DNA from: Paludibacteraceae bacterium
Lineage (GTDB): Bacteria > Bacteroidota > Bacteroidia > Bacteroidales > Paludibacteraceae
Reading direction: 5' to 3'
NCBI GenBank assembly: GCA_017467185.1
Contig: JAFTSS010000013.1
Location: 1-50,434 of the forward strand
Length of the DNA: 50,434 bases
Positions 24,435-33,458 of this stretch are shown here, piece after piece. The notes under the pieces are model-generated. The model had not been told where the DNA came from, did no database searches, and saw nothing but the letters and a program-made list of their open reading frames with translations. Positions within the stretch are counted from its first letter, which is position 1, and each line of letters opens with the position of its first letter. The position numbers and the translations under genes were made by a program.

Positions 24435-25415
24435 CTATTGTCGATACAACATTTCTGCAGATTTTTTAGAAGCTTTTCGAGTCATAAACTCCTCTATATA
24501 ACCAAATCCATAACCACATAATTGAGCATAACTCGTACATATAGACAATAAAGCAACCTTAATACTTTTATTTTTAATCAATGACTCGAAAAATATCATT
24601 ACAATATACAAAACTATAGGCGACAACCACCAAATAGAACATGTAACTAGAGCCAATACAAGCAAACCAATATTACCTACCGCAAAGCATGATGGAAATA
24701 AATGCATTATTTTCAACGATCCTGGATGACGTACAGACAACAACACTCGTGCTTTTCCAAACGTATTAGTCTGTCTATAAAAACCTTTAAGATTAATTCT
24801 TCGTTTATGATATACAAATGCATCTTTAATCAAACGCGTCTTAAATCCAGCCTCTTTTATACGCATACTTAGATCTGTATCCTCTCCTATCATATCAAAA
24901 TAACCACCTGTTTTCTCAAATACTTCACGCGACATCCCCATATTAAACGAACGAGGTAAAAATTTATCCAATGCTTTCATACCTCCACGAATACCACCCG
25001 TTGTCATTATCGAAGTCATCGAATAATTAATTGCCAACTGTAAATCTGTAAAAGAGTTATCTGCACTATCAGGACCACCAAAACAATCTAAATAATCATC
25101 CATAAGAGCCTTACGCACTATTGATATATAATCCTTAGGCAAAATACAATCAGAATCAAATAACAAAAAATAATTTCCTGAAGCTAACTTCATTCCAAGA
25201 TTTCGTCTTTCACTTCGACCTGAATTGTCTTCATAAAACTTTATATTCAGTCTATCAGAATACTGATCACATACCGATTTACACGAATGTTCGCACTTAC
25301 CCTCCATCACTAACACTTCAAACTCTTTATCACTTTGCAAAGCCAAACTCTCAAGAAATTCTTTCATCTCTAGAGGGCGATTATATACAGGAACAATTAT
25401 CGAAAACTGCAACAT
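24435..25415 (-). CDS. Family 2 glycosyltransferase with C-terminal membrane segments
   Basis: A 326-residue GT2 enzyme. FSIIVPVYNRPLEMKEFL opens the GT-A fold, FLLFDSDCILP supplies the DxD-type motif (about 88-98), and GEDTDLSMRIKEAGF (about 177-191) the catalytic ED region. Around residues 240-285 two hydrophobic helices follow (GLLVLALVTCSIWWLSP, then IVLYIVMIFF), so it is membrane-bound. It starts three bases after pgi ends and is the first transferase of the locus. Confidence 0.88.
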   Translation of the reverse strand: MLQFSIIVPVYNRPLEMKEFLESLALQSDKEFEVLVMEGKCEHSCKSVCDQYSDRLNIKFYEDNSGRSERRNLGMKLASGNYFLLFDSDCILPKDYISIVRKALMDDYLDCFGGPDSADNSFTDLQLAINYSMTSIMTTGGIRGGMKALDKFLPRSFNMGMSREVFEKTGGYFDMIGEDTDLSMRIKEAGFKTRLIKDAFVYHKRRINLKGFYRQTNTFGKARVLLSVRHPGSLKIMHLFPSCFAVGNIGLLVLALVTCSIWWLSPIVLYIVMIFFESLIKNKSIKVALLSICTSYAQLCGYGFGYIEEFMTRKASKKSAEMLYRQ

Positions 25416-25418
25416 ATC

Positions 25419-26756
25419 TTAAATTCTAGCTTTGATTGCTTTTGATGCTTCTTCGTAACCTGGTTTGTCGAGAAGAGCAAACATATTCTTTTTGTAAGCC
25501 TCAACTCCAGGTTGGTCAAATGGATTAACTCCAAGTATATAACCACTTATACCACAAGCCTTTTCGAAGAAATAAAGCAATTGACCAAGATAATACTCGT
25601 TCAAACGTGGCAATGTAATTTTCAAATTAGGCACACCACCATCGACATGCGCAAGCATTGTGCCGAGTTCTGCCATTTTGTTTACTTCATCTACACGACG
25701 ACCTGCCAAGAAGTTCAATCCATCAAGGTTAGCCTCATTCGATGGCACTCGCACTTCATGTTCCATTGTTTCAACCGAAATAACAGTTTCAAACAATGTG
25801 CGTTCACCATCTTGAATATATTGACCCATTGAGTGCAAATCTGTTGTAAAATCAACCGAAGCAGGGAAAATACCTTTACCCTCTTTACCCTCACTCTCGC
25901 CGTAAAGTTGTTTCCACCATTCTGAAACATAGTGCAATTTTGGATGGAAATTAACCAATATTTCAACTTTTTTGCCAGAACGATACAATTCATTACGCAC
26001 TGCAGCATATTGAGCAGCAAGATTGTTTTCGAACTCAACACCCAATCCGCATGCTTCTTGCATACAACGTGCACCATTAACAAACTCTCTGATACTGAAG
26101 CCTGCAACTGCAATTGGCAACAAACCTACAGGAGTCAATACAGAGAAACGACCACCCACATTATCTTCAATTACAAATGTTTTATAACCCTCTTGTGTAG
26201 CCAATGTGCGCAACGCACCACGACTGCGGTCTGTAATACAAACAATCAAATCTTTAGCCGCCTCTTTACCAACTTGCTCTTCTAATTGTGTTTTCAACAT
26301 ACGAAATGCAATAGCTGGTTCGGTTGTAGTACCTGATTTTGAAATAGATACAATACCAAAGCGTTTACCTTTCAACACCTCTTGCAATTCGTAAAGATAA
26401 TCTTCACCAATATTTTGACCTGCATAAACAACCACAGGATTTTTACGGTCGCGTTGCAACCAATCGAAACTATTGTTCAAAGCATCAATCACAGCTTTTG
26501 CTCCAAGATATGAACCACCAATACCCACAACTACAACCACTTCACACTCTCTGCGCAAAGTAGCTGCAACGTTTTCAATATCTGTCAACAACTCATCTGT
26601 CAAATCTGTTGGCAAAGTCAACCAACCAAGAAAATCATTACCTTTTCCAGTACCATTATGCAAAGCCTCTTGAGCCTCTGCAACTGCTTGTTTATAACCT
26701 TTTACAGCTTCTTCATTAATGAAGCCATACGCTTTATTTGCATTAAATTTAATCAT
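25419..26756 (-). CDS. pgi: Glucose-6-phosphate isomerase
   Basis: A 445-residue enzyme interconverting glucose 6-phosphate and fructose 6-phosphate in the cytosol; 445 residues is the short bacterial type. Evidence: [16 protein letters not shown] (about 77-92), [15 protein letters not shown] for phosphate binding (about 136-150), [14 protein letters not shown] (about 200-213), and the C-terminal [17 protein letters not shown] with the catalytic lysine. It lies between gpsA and the glycan locus; the next gene follows after 3 bp. A CTCGCTA leader sits directly before the ATG. Confidence 0.95.
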   Translation of the reverse strand: MIKFNANKAYGFINEEAVKGYKQAVAEAQEALHNGTGKGNDFLGWLTLPTDLTDELLTDIENVAATLRRECEVVVVVGIGGSYLGAKAVIDALNNSFDWLQRDRKNPVVVYAGQNIGEDYLYELQEVLKGKRFGIVSISKSGTTTEPAIAFRMLKTQLEEQVGKEAAKDLIVCITDRSRGALRTLATQEGYKTFVIEDNVGGRFSVLTPVGLLPIAVAGFSIREFVNGARCMQEACGLGVEFENNLAAQYAAVRNELYRSGKKVEILVNFHPKLHYVSEWWKQLYGESEGKEGKGIFPASVDFTTDLHSMGQYIQDGERTLFETVISVETMEHEVRVPSNEANLDGLNFLAGRRVDEVNKMAELGTMLAHVDGGVPNLKITLPRLNEYYLGQLLYFFEKACGISGYILGVNPFDQPGVEAYKKNMFALLDKPGYEEASKAIKARI

Positions 26757-26877
26757 ATTTTTAGATATTTAGTAGCGAGTAGCGAGTAGTGAGACTTACT
26801 CTGCTTCGCCTCGTTTAATTTTAAACAAAATAAAAAAACTTGTTATCTGTTATCTGTAATCTGTAATCTGTAATCTA
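26757..26877 (-). repeat. Spacer gpsA-pgi: GATTACA heptamers and CTCGCTA leader of pgi
   Basis: Reading on the minus strand, the gpsA stop is followed at once (26877-26841) by five heptamers, three of them GATTACA and two GATAACA. An AT-rich stretch comes next, then ACGAGGCGAAGCAGAGTAAG, then CTCACTACTCGCTACTC-type heptamers (26795-26770) and a TATCTAAAAATATG-type start. No promoter consensus is visible, so pgi may be read from the gpsA promoter. Confidence 0.7.
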
Positions 26878-27876
26878 TTACATTAATTGTTTTATAAGTT
26901 CTTTCATTACGATTGAAGGAGAGCGACGTTGATATAAAATCGAATACACCGCCTCCAAAATAGGCATATTCACCTGATATTTTTCATTGATTTCGTGAAT
27001 ACATTTCGTTCCATAATACCCTTCAGCAATCATCTCCATCTCCATTTGTGCTGTCTTGACAGAATAACCTTTACCAATCATAGAACCAAAAGTACGATTA
27101 CGCGAGAATTTAGAGTATGCCGTAACAAGCAAATCACCCAAATAAACACTCTCTTGCACATTACGATGGAATGGATGCACTGCATTGCAAAAACGATTCA
27201 TCTCTTGAATAGAGTTTGACACCAACACAGCTTGGAAGTTGTCACCATACTTCAATCCATGGCAAATACCAGCCGCAATAGCATAAACATTCTTAAGCAC
27301 TGCACCATACTCCACTCCATACATATCTTCGCTCAACGAAGTACGCAAATAATCACCTCCCACAATTGACGAAATCAATCGAGCTACATCTCTATCAAGA
27401 CAAGCTATTGTTAGATAAGAAGTACGCTCTAATGCAATTTCTTCAGCATGACACGGACCGCTCAAAGCCACAACATGCTCTGCAGGCACACCATAGAACT
27501 TATTAAAGTAATCCGAAATCACAAGATTTTCATCAGGCACAATACCTTTAATTGCAGTAACAATAATCTTGTTATCAATTTTACGACGCAATTTTTTTAA
27601 ATGCGATTTCAAAAAAGGCGAAGGTGTTGCAAAAAACAAAATGTCGGCTTCTGCCACTGCAACATTTATTTTACTTGTAAATTTTATTCTATCTAAATCA
27701 AAAGAAACAGCCGAAAGATACGATGGATTGTGCCCTACACGCTTAAATTCAGCTATTTGGTCATCCCTACGCATATACCAAATAATATTTGGTAAATTTT
27801 CCATCACTATTTTAGCGATAGCCGTAGCAAACGAACCACCTCCCATTATCGCCACTTTTGGGTAATTATTTTCCAT
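26878..27876 (-). CDS. gpsA: Glycerol-3-phosphate dehydrogenase [NAD(P)+]
   Basis: A 332-residue cytosolic enzyme reducing dihydroxyacetone phosphate to sn-glycerol 3-phosphate for phospholipid synthesis. It shows the Rossmann loop IMGGGSFATAIAKIV (about 9-23), TAIKGIVPDENLVIS, ALSGPCHAEEIALER (about 138-152) and the catalytic-lysine region VEYGAVLKNVYAIAAGI. I chose the ATG at 27876; a TTG two codons upstream is the only alternative. It has an exact Bacteroidota promoter 40-70 bp upstream and is followed by pgi. Confidence 0.94.
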   Translation of the reverse strand: MENNYPKVAIMGGGSFATAIAKIVMENLPNIIWYMRRDDQIAEFKRVGHNPSYLSAVSFDLDRIKFTSKINVAVAEADILFFATPSPFLKSHLKKLRRKIDNKIIVTAIKGIVPDENLVISDYFNKFYGVPAEHVVALSGPCHAEEIALERTSYLTIACLDRDVARLISSIVGGDYLRTSLSEDMYGVEYGAVLKNVYAIAAGICHGLKYGDNFQAVLVSNSIQEMNRFCNAVHPFHRNVQESVYLGDLLVTAYSKFSRNRTFGSMIGKGYSVKTAQMEMEMIAEGYYGTKCIHEINEKYQVNMPILEAVYSILYQRRSPSIVMKELIKQLM

Positions 27877-27915
27877 AATCAAAATAGATTTTAATATATA
27901 TAACTATTCAACCTA

Positions 27916-27946
27916 CAAAGTTACTATTTTTTTCTGATATATCAAA
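27916..27946 (-). promoter_or_regulatory. gpsA promoter, TTTG-N19-TAACTTTG
   Basis: On the minus strand TTTG (27946-27943) is followed after exactly 19 bases by TAACTTTG (27923-27916), the full Bacteroidota consensus. Transcription would start near 27909, giving a leader of about 33 nt. Confidence 0.8.
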
Positions 27947-27952
27947 AAAAAT

Positions 27953-28016
27953 GTCCTACAAATCTCACAAATAAACACAAAATTAAGTTTGTGAAAATTT
28001 GTAAAATTTGTAGGAC
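27953..28016. repeat. 29-bp imperfect inverted repeat upstream of the gpsA promoter
   Basis: Arms 27953-27981 and 27988-28016 (outer part GTCCTACAAAT) match at 24 of 29 positions across a 6-base loop. The arms consist of ACAAAT/CACAAA words with an approximately 10-bp period. It ends seven bases upstream of the -33 box. It could terminate the transporter transcript or bind a regulator; there is no clean T-tract in either direction. Confidence 0.7.
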
Positions 28017-28070
28017 TAATTATGAGTCTCCGTTATATCAAACTATCAAAGTACAGAAACAATAAAAAAC

Positions 28071-28132
28071 TCCCTCTTCCCTATTCCCTATTCCCTATTC
28101 CTTGTTCCCTATTCCTTGTTCCCTATTCCTTA
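28071..28132 (-). repeat. AATAGGGA word array after the NSS transporter gene
   Basis: On the minus strand, directly after the transporter stop codon, about eight words of the GGAATAGGGAA / AACAAGGAATAGGG type follow with a 7- or 14-bp rhythm. No gene is present between 27877 and 28132. Confidence 0.75.
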
Positions 28133-29482
28133 TCAAAACAGTCCAAGTTGTTGCAAAAACACAGCAAGCAACAATAAAGGAGCAATAAATCGCAAGAAGA
28201 AATAATAAACCTTAAACAAACCTTCGCTACATTTTGTTTCAACAACCAAAACATAGTGCAAATCTTCTTTCTTATAAAACCAACCCAAAAACAACATAAT
28301 CAACAAACCACCCAAAGGCAAAATAATATAAGAAGTCAAAATATCGCATATATCAAACAACGATTTTCCAAAGAAAACTAACTCATTACCACCATCCATA
28401 GGTATCAACGAATAAGAACACATACAACACACAACCAACATAATCAACGACATCAGTACCAAAGAGACTTTTCTATTCATCTTAAACTCCTCAGCAACAG
28501 TAGCAATCTGCACCTCCAAAATCGAAATTGTCGAAGTCAAAGCCGCTACAGCTACCAATAAAAAGAAAAATATAGAGAAGAAATAACCTCCTGTCATCTG
28601 TGCGAAAACTGTTGGCAATGTGATAAATACCAACTGAGGACCTGCCGCAGGGTCAATTCCATACGAAAACACCGCAGGAAAAACAACTAAACCAGCCAAA
28701 ATAGCCACCAAAGTATCAAGCGAAGCAATTTGTATCGACGTTTTAGCCAAATTCGTACCTTTTTCGATATACGAACCATAAATCATCATAGCCCCCATAC
28801 CTAAACTCAACGAGAAAAAAGCTTGCCCCAAAGCAGCAATAATCACACTTGCATTGATTTTAGAGAAATCAGTATCGAAATAAAACTTATAACCTTCACC
28901 CGAATTAGGCAAAAATATAGCATATACACACAAATATACCACAATCAAAAACAACATAGGCATCAACACTTTACTCCACTTCTCAATACCCTTCTCTACT
29001 CCTGCATACAAAACTCCTGCCGTCAAAGCAATAAACACAACTATCCACAAATAAGGACGCCATGTATAAAAACGAAAGGTGTCGAAATTTTGAGTTATCA
29101 CCTCGCCAGTTTCACCTACAAAAGAACCCATAACAGATTGATAAACAAACTCCAAGCTCCAACCTGCCACAACAAAATAGAATCCAAGAATAATAAACGA
29201 GCCTAAAAAGCCTAATATACCGATAATACTCCAGCGATTATTACCCGTAATATTGCGCATACCGCCAATACCATTACTGCGACCAATATAACCAAGCGAC
29301 AATTCCGACAACAAAGCAGGAATACCTAAAAATAAAACACACAACAGATAGACAATGATAAAAGCACCACCGCCATTTTCGCCTGCGAGATAAGGGAATT
29401 TCCAAATATTACCCAACCCCACTGCCGAACCCACAGCAGCTGCAAGCATACCAAATTTTGAACCAAAAGTAGAACGTTTCAT
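28133..29482 (-). CDS. Sodium-dependent transporter, NSS/SNF family
   Basis: A 449-residue inner-membrane symporter of the neurotransmitter:sodium symporter family, with about 11-12 hydrophobic helices. The first helix carries the family signature AAAVGSAVGLGNIWKFPYL (about 13-31), which holds the Na+ and substrate sites. The ENGGGAF motif and later GQAFFSLSLGMGAMMIYGSY (helix 6 region) follow. Bacterial members carry amino acids or related amines, but the substrate is not readable. A stand-alone gene, preceded by copy 3 of the AAGTACA spacer element. Confidence 0.92.
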   Translation of the reverse strand: MKRSTFGSKFGMLAAAVGSAVGLGNIWKFPYLAGENGGGAFIIVYLLCVLFLGIPALLSELSLGYIGRSNGIGGMRNITGNNRWSIIGILGFLGSFIILGFYFVVAGWSLEFVYQSVMGSFVGETGEVITQNFDTFRFYTWRPYLWIVVFIALTAGVLYAGVEKGIEKWSKVLMPMLFLIVVYLCVYAIFLPNSGEGYKFYFDTDFSKINASVIIAALGQAFFSLSLGMGAMMIYGSYIEKGTNLAKTSIQIASLDTLVAILAGLVVFPAVFSYGIDPAAGPQLVFITLPTVFAQMTGGYFFSIFFFLLVAVAALTSTISILEVQIATVAEEFKMNRKVSLVLMSLIMLVVCCMCSYSLIPMDGGNELVFFGKSLFDICDILTSYIILPLGGLLIMLFLGWFYKKEDLHYVLVVETKCSEGLFKVYYFFLRFIAPLLLLAVFLQQLGLF

Positions 29483-29503
29483 AAATAGTTAAAAATTTAT
29501 TTT

Positions 29504-29688
29504 TTAACAGAAGTACATAATTTTTTTATAATTCTCCTTTAACAAAAGTACATATTTTTTTCTTAAAAGTGCATAGTAATAAATAATTTGAGTTTTTGTA
29601 CTTGAAAAAGAGATTGTCCTCTCTAAATTTCAAAATAGATATTACAATTTAAAGCCTATAAATTAGTTCTGTACTTATGTTAAAATAA
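29504..29688 (-). repeat. AAGTACA/TGTACTT spacer element, copy 3 (holds the NSS gene promoter)
   Basis: On the minus strand it begins three to four bases after the phoH stop with TTAACATAAGTACAGAA. It passes GGACAATCTCTTTTTCAAG in the centre and ends in two arms, ATGTACTTTTGTTAAAG and ATGTACTTCTGTTAAAA, before the transporter ATG. TACTTTTG (29551-29544) matches the -7 consensus. It aligns with copy 2 over its whole length and, like copies 1 and 2, lies in the direction of transcription. Confidence 0.7.
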
Positions 29689-29691
29689 ATA

Positions 29692-30624
29692 TCAATGTTT
29701 ATTGTAAGCATCTACGATGCGTTGTACGAGTTTGTGACGCACAATATCTTTTTGATTAAAATGCACAAATCCAATACCTTTAATATCTTTCAATACCTCC
29801 ATAGCATCTTTTAAACCCGATTTTTGCTGCGGAGGAAGGTCAATTTGTGTCATATCGCCCGTAATAATCATCTTCGACCCCAACCCCATACGAGTAAGGA
29901 ACATCTTAATTTGCTGAACTGATGTATTTTGAGCCTCATCGAGAATAATAATAGCATCGCTCAACGTACGTCCACGCATAAATGCGAGTGGAGCAATTTG
30001 TATTGTCTTATTAGTCATATACTCAGCCAATTTAGCAGGCGGAATCATATCTTCCAACGCATCATAAAGCGGCTGAAGATAAGGGTCAATCTTATCTTTC
30101 ATATCGCCAGGCAAAAAACCCAATTTTTCACCTGCTTCTACGGCAGGGCGACTAAGTATAATCTTCTTTACTTCTTTGTTTTTCAATGCTCTAACAGCAA
30201 GGGCTATAGCAGTATATGTCTTACCCGAACCTGCTGGTCCTATAGCAAACAGCAAGTCGTTTTTCTTATACTCCTCAACAAGCAAACGTTGATTAGCTGT
30301 GCGAGCACGAACCTCTTTTCCACCCACACCATGGAGTATCAAATTATCTGTTTTAACTTCAGGTATTTCGTTACCCTTAATCATTTCCAACACAGTCTCT
30401 TCAGTCAACACATTAGTTTTTGCAGCTTGCATCATCAATTTATCAATTATACAAGCAAGATTTTCAACTTCGGCTTCATCCTCGCCCGAAAGTTTTATCA
30501 TACGTCCACGCGCCACAATCTTTACTTTCGGCGATAAATCTTTAATCAAACGAATATTAACATTATTGACACCATAAAAAACAATGGTATCAACCTCTTC
30601 TATCAATTCTTTAACTATTTCCAT
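29692..30624 (-). CDS. PhoH family protein (PhoH/YbeZ-like ATPase)
   Basis: A 310-residue cytosolic P-loop ATPase of the PhoH/YbeZ type, implicated in RNA metabolism together with YbeY. Residues 1-90 form the N-terminal KH-like part. Residues 105-310 form the helicase-like ATPase: Walker A GPAGSGKT (129-136), SRPAVEAGEKLGFLPGD, Walker B AIIILDEAQNTS (about 224-235) and MIITGDMTQIDLP. Length is typical. It lies between glyA and the NSS gene, with inverted word arrays directly before its ATG. Confidence 0.92.
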   Translation of the reverse strand: MEIVKELIEEVDTIVFYGVNNVNIRLIKDLSPKVKIVARGRMIKLSGEDEAEVENLACIIDKLMMQAAKTNVLTEETVLEMIKGNEIPEVKTDNLILHGVGGKEVRARTANQRLLVEEYKKNDLLFAIGPAGSGKTYTAIALAVRALKNKEVKKIILSRPAVEAGEKLGFLPGDMKDKIDPYLQPLYDALEDMIPPAKLAEYMTNKTIQIAPLAFMRGRTLSDAIIILDEAQNTSVQQIKMFLTRMGLGSKMIITGDMTQIDLPPQQKSGLKDAMEVLKDIKGIGFVHFNQKDIVRHKLVQRIVDAYNKH

Positions 30625-30629
30625 ATTTT

Positions 30630-30721
30630 TAGTACAAAGTAAAAAGTCGTAAGAAGTAAGACTTTAGATTATTACAAACCAAAAATCTTTCTACTTACGA
30701 CTTACTACTTATTACTTATTT
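30630..30721 (-). repeat. Inverted AAGTnnT / ACTTnnT word arrays between glyA and phoH
   Basis: On the minus strand, after the glyA stop, the words AAGTAATAAGTAGTAAGTCG run to about 30687. A short AT loop follows, then the complementary words TCTTACTTCTTACGACTT (30661-30641) and TACTAAAAATATG into the start codon. The two arms could pair over about 25 bases. Confidence 0.75.
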
Positions 30722-30724
30722 TAA

Positions 30725-32005
30725 TTACCATGCAAACAATGGATATTTAACCATCATTTCATTCACTTCTTTACGAACGGCAGCAATAACTGCTTCATCT
30801 TCAGGAGCATTGAGTACGCGGTCGATAAGATCAACGATAATAGGCATAACGTCTTCTTTCACACCACGAGTTGTAATTGCAGGAGTACCAAAACGAAGAC
30901 CTGAAGTTTGGAATGGACTACGAGAATCAAATGGCACCATGTTTTTGTTAGTAGTGATGTCGGCAGCAACAAGAGCTTTTTCAGCTACTTTACCAGTCAA
31001 TTCTGGGAATTTAGTGCGAAGGTCAACAAGCATAGAGTGGTTGTCAGTACCGCCAGAAACGATTTTATAACCTTTAGCCATGAATGCTTCTGCAAGAGCA
31101 GCTGCATTTTTCTTCACTTGCATTTGATATTCTTTAAATTCTGGTTGAAGAGCTTCACCAAAAGCAACAGCTTTAGCAGCAATAACGTGTTCAAGAGGAC
31201 CACCTTGTACGCCTGGGAACACTGCAGAGTCTAACAAAGCAGACATCATTTTGATTTCGCCTTTAGGAGTTTTTTTGCCCCAAGGATTAGGGAAGTCTTT
31301 ACCCATCAAGATGATACCGCCACGTGGACCACGAAGAGTTTTGTGAGTAGTAGAAGTTACGATATGAGCGTGTTTTACAGGGTTTTCAAGCAAACCAGCA
31401 GCAATAAGACCTGCAGGGTGAGCCATATCCACCATGAAGATAGCACCAATTTCGTCAGCTACTTTACGGATGCGAGCATAATCCCATTCGCGAGAGTAAG
31501 CAGAAGCACCAGCAACGATGAGTTTTGGTTTATTTTCGCGAGCAACACGTTCGAGTTGGTCGTAGTCAACGCGACCATCTTCTTCTTTTACACTATATTC
31601 GAGAGCTTTATAGTTGATACCTGACATGTTCACAGGAGAACCATGAGAAAGGTGACCACCATGAGAAAGATTCAAACCGAGGAAAGTATCGCCTACGTTA
31701 AGAACAGCCATAAATACAGCCATATTAGCTTGAGCACCAGAGTGAGGTTGAACGTTAGCCCATTCTGCACCAAAGAGTTCTTTCAAACGATTGATAGCAA
31801 TGTTTTCTGATTGGTCAACCACTTCGCAACCACCATAATAACGTTTGCCAGGATAACCTTCGGCATATTTGTTAGTCATTACAGAACCCATAGCTTGCAT
31901 TACTTGCTCGCTAACGAAGTTTTCAGAAGCAATCAACTCAATACCTTTAAGTTGACGTTGTTTTTCTTGTTCGATTAAATCGAAAATTTGATTGTCTTTT
32001 TTCAT
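30725..32005 (-). CDS. glyA: Serine hydroxymethyltransferase
   Basis: A 426-residue PLP enzyme interconverting serine plus tetrahydrofolate with glycine plus 5,10-methylene-THF. Marks: [20 protein letters not shown] (about 23-42), [14 protein letters not shown] (about 52-65), [14 protein letters not shown], and [18 protein letters not shown] with the Schiff-base lysine near residue 227. Length is normal. Codon choice is strongly biased, as in an abundant protein. It has a promoter-like TATCTTTG about 120 bp upstream and a CTCGCTA-family leader. Confidence 0.96.
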   Translation of the reverse strand: MKKDNQIFDLIEQEKQRQLKGIELIASENFVSEQVMQAMGSVMTNKYAEGYPGKRYYGGCEVVDQSENIAINRLKELFGAEWANVQPHSGAQANMAVFMAVLNVGDTFLGLNLSHGGHLSHGSPVNMSGINYKALEYSVKEEDGRVDYDQLERVARENKPKLIVAGASAYSREWDYARIRKVADEIGAIFMVDMAHPAGLIAAGLLENPVKHAHIVTSTTHKTLRGPRGGIILMGKDFPNPWGKKTPKGEIKMMSALLDSAVFPGVQGGPLEHVIAAKAVAFGEALQPEFKEYQMQVKKNAAALAEAFMAKGYKIVSGGTDNHSMLVDLRTKFPELTGKVAEKALVAADITTNKNMVPFDSRSPFQTSGLRFGTPAITTRGVKEDVMPIIVDLIDRVLNAPEDEAVIAAVRKEVNEMMVKYPLFAW

Positions 32006-32060
32006 TACATTTAGACTTTTAGTAGCGAATAGCGAGTAGTAAGATAAAACTTACACTCAA
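32006..32060 (-). promoter_or_regulatory. CTCGCTA-family leader of glyA
   Basis: On the minus strand the bases before the start read ATCTTACTACTCGCTATTCG, then CTACTAAAAGTCTAAATGTA, then ATG: three heptamers (32044-32021) followed by the CTACTAAA(A)nTCTAA block also found before pgi and the acyl-CoA synthetase. Confidence 0.6.
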
Positions 32061-32123
32061 CAACCGCTCAGTGTATTAGTATTAGTTTTTTAGTTAAAAT
32101 AATTCAGTTATTAAATCAACATG

Positions 32124-32131
32124 CAAAGATA
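32124..32131 (-). promoter_or_regulatory. glyA promoter -7 element (TATCTTTG)
   Basis: TATCTTTG on the minus strand matches TAnnTTTG. No TTTG is found at N19-21 upstream. The leader would be about 115 nt. Confidence 0.5.
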
Positions 32132-32167
32132 AAAAAAATTTATGATATACGTAACATGTTTATGTAT

Positions 32168-33097
32168 TTATTTCTTTAAAATAAATTGTAGAGGAATGCT
32201 TACGCGTTCAGACCAAGATTTTTCAGAGTGGGAATGGCCTTGAAATACACCTGTTTTGAGCTTTTCTCCCTCTTGATAGCCTAAAAAATCAAACAATGTA
32301 TTCATCTCGTTATAGGCTGGTAAATATTGTGAATCATAATCACAATCACCATTGTCAAAATAGAGCAAATAATCGCCATTACAAGGAAAATTATCCAATA
32401 GGTACTGTTTCATTGCTGTTGGGAAATCAGCATTATCGCCAATTGCACCAGTCCAATGGGTTGACATACAAACGGCTGCGCCAAAAACTTCTGGATACTC
32501 AGTCACACCATAAATTGAAATCAATCCGCCCATACTCGACCCCATTATAGAGGTTGATTTGCGGTCGGTGAAGGTTGAAAATTTATTATCAATAATTGGC
32601 TTCAATGTATTGACTATAAATGCTAAATATTCGTCAGCACGATATTGTCCTCTACACATAAGATCGATGAAATCACGCACCTCGCCTGAAGGAGTCATTT
32701 CAACTACTCGCTCAGGCATAAGGTCGCCAATACGGGTTGTATCAACGCTGTGAATACCAACAACGATGGCTGGTTTGACTTTTTTATCAGCAATTAGAGA
32801 GCCGAGAACAGAGTCAATTTCCCATGCTTGATGATTCCATGTTGAATTGGCATCAAAGAGGTTTTGTCCATCGTGCATATAGATGACTGGGTATTTTTTT
32901 GATGCAGTATAACCATCTGGGGTCCAAACGTCAATTTTTATAATTTCATTTAATTCTGGCGAAAATATATCGGCATGCCACAAATTACCCGATGTGACTT
33001 CTAAATTAGATTGAACAAATGGGGCTTCAGGTGTTGTTGTTTTGGCACAACTTACTAATAATGCTATAATTGCAATAAATAATAATGCTTTTTTCAT
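32168..33097 (-). CDS. Alpha/beta-hydrolase esterase lipoprotein (putative esterase, PF00756-like)
   Basis: A 309-residue lipoprotein: hydrophobic signal peptide ending in the lipobox LLVSC with Cys17 as the lipidation site. The mature part is an esterase D/feruloyl-esterase-like alpha/beta hydrolase with YPVIYMHDGQNLFD (about 69-82), nucleophile elbow GSSMGG (186-191, Ser188) and the C-terminal QGHSHSEKSWSERV supplying the His. It therefore probably hydrolyses an ester, such as acyl groups on sugars or phenolic esters, at the cell envelope. It lacks a carbohydrate-binding or xylanase domain. Upstream lies a KilA-N pseudogene after 3 bp. Confidence 0.85.
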   Translation of the reverse strand: MKKALLFIAIIALLVSCAKTTTPEAPFVQSNLEVTSGNLWHADIFSPELNEIIKIDVWTPDGYTASKKYPVIYMHDGQNLFDANSTWNHQAWEIDSVLGSLIADKKVKPAIVVGIHSVDTTRIGDLMPERVVEMTPSGEVRDFIDLMCRGQYRADEYLAFIVNTLKPIIDNKFSTFTDRKSTSIMGSSMGGLISIYGVTEYPEVFGAAVCMSTHWTGAIGDNADFPTAMKQYLLDNFPCNGDYLLYFDNGDCDYDSQYLPAYNEMNTLFDFLGYQEGEKLKTGVFQGHSHSEKSWSERVSIPLQFILKK

Positions 33098-33100
33098 ACT

Positions 33101-33446
33101 TTATTTTAACAATTTTCTATCATTAACATCTTCTAATACTTTCATTTGCTGAATGGCTACTTGATTTAATTTAACCAATCGTTCACTTTGAGGTATATTA
33201 TCGTTAATAAACACTGCATTAAGATTTTCCATTAAACCCTTCGAATTCGAGGTGTTTAAAATTGGGATTATACAACCCTTCCCAAATCCCCAAAAACTCA
33301 ATAGTATTTCTATTTCGCATCCAATTTGCAATAACCGCAGTTGGATCATCACTTTTATATCGTGCAATATCAGTCAATGAAATATAATCATTTTCATTTA
33401 TTGACAATATCGTTACATTTGTATTTTGAACTATAATTTTCGCCAT
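33101..33446 (-). pseudogene. KilA-N domain protein, internally deleted and frameshifted
   Basis: The first 67 or so codons from the ATG at 33446 encode the start of a KilA-N protein (YISLTDIARYKSDDPTAVIA, then NWMRNRNTIEFLGIWEGLYN), stopping at 33219. In another frame, ending at 33101, lies the usual C-terminus of the same Bacteroidota family (NLNAVFINDNIPQSERLVKL, then NQVAIQQMKVLEDV). About 150 residues that normally join them are missing, and the junction near 33225-33240 is out of frame. So an internal deletion inactivated the gene. KilA-N proteins are DNA-binding, often of phage origin. The assignment of the C-terminal part is from memory of family sequences. Confidence 0.75.
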
Positions 33447-33458
33447 AACATTTAATAT

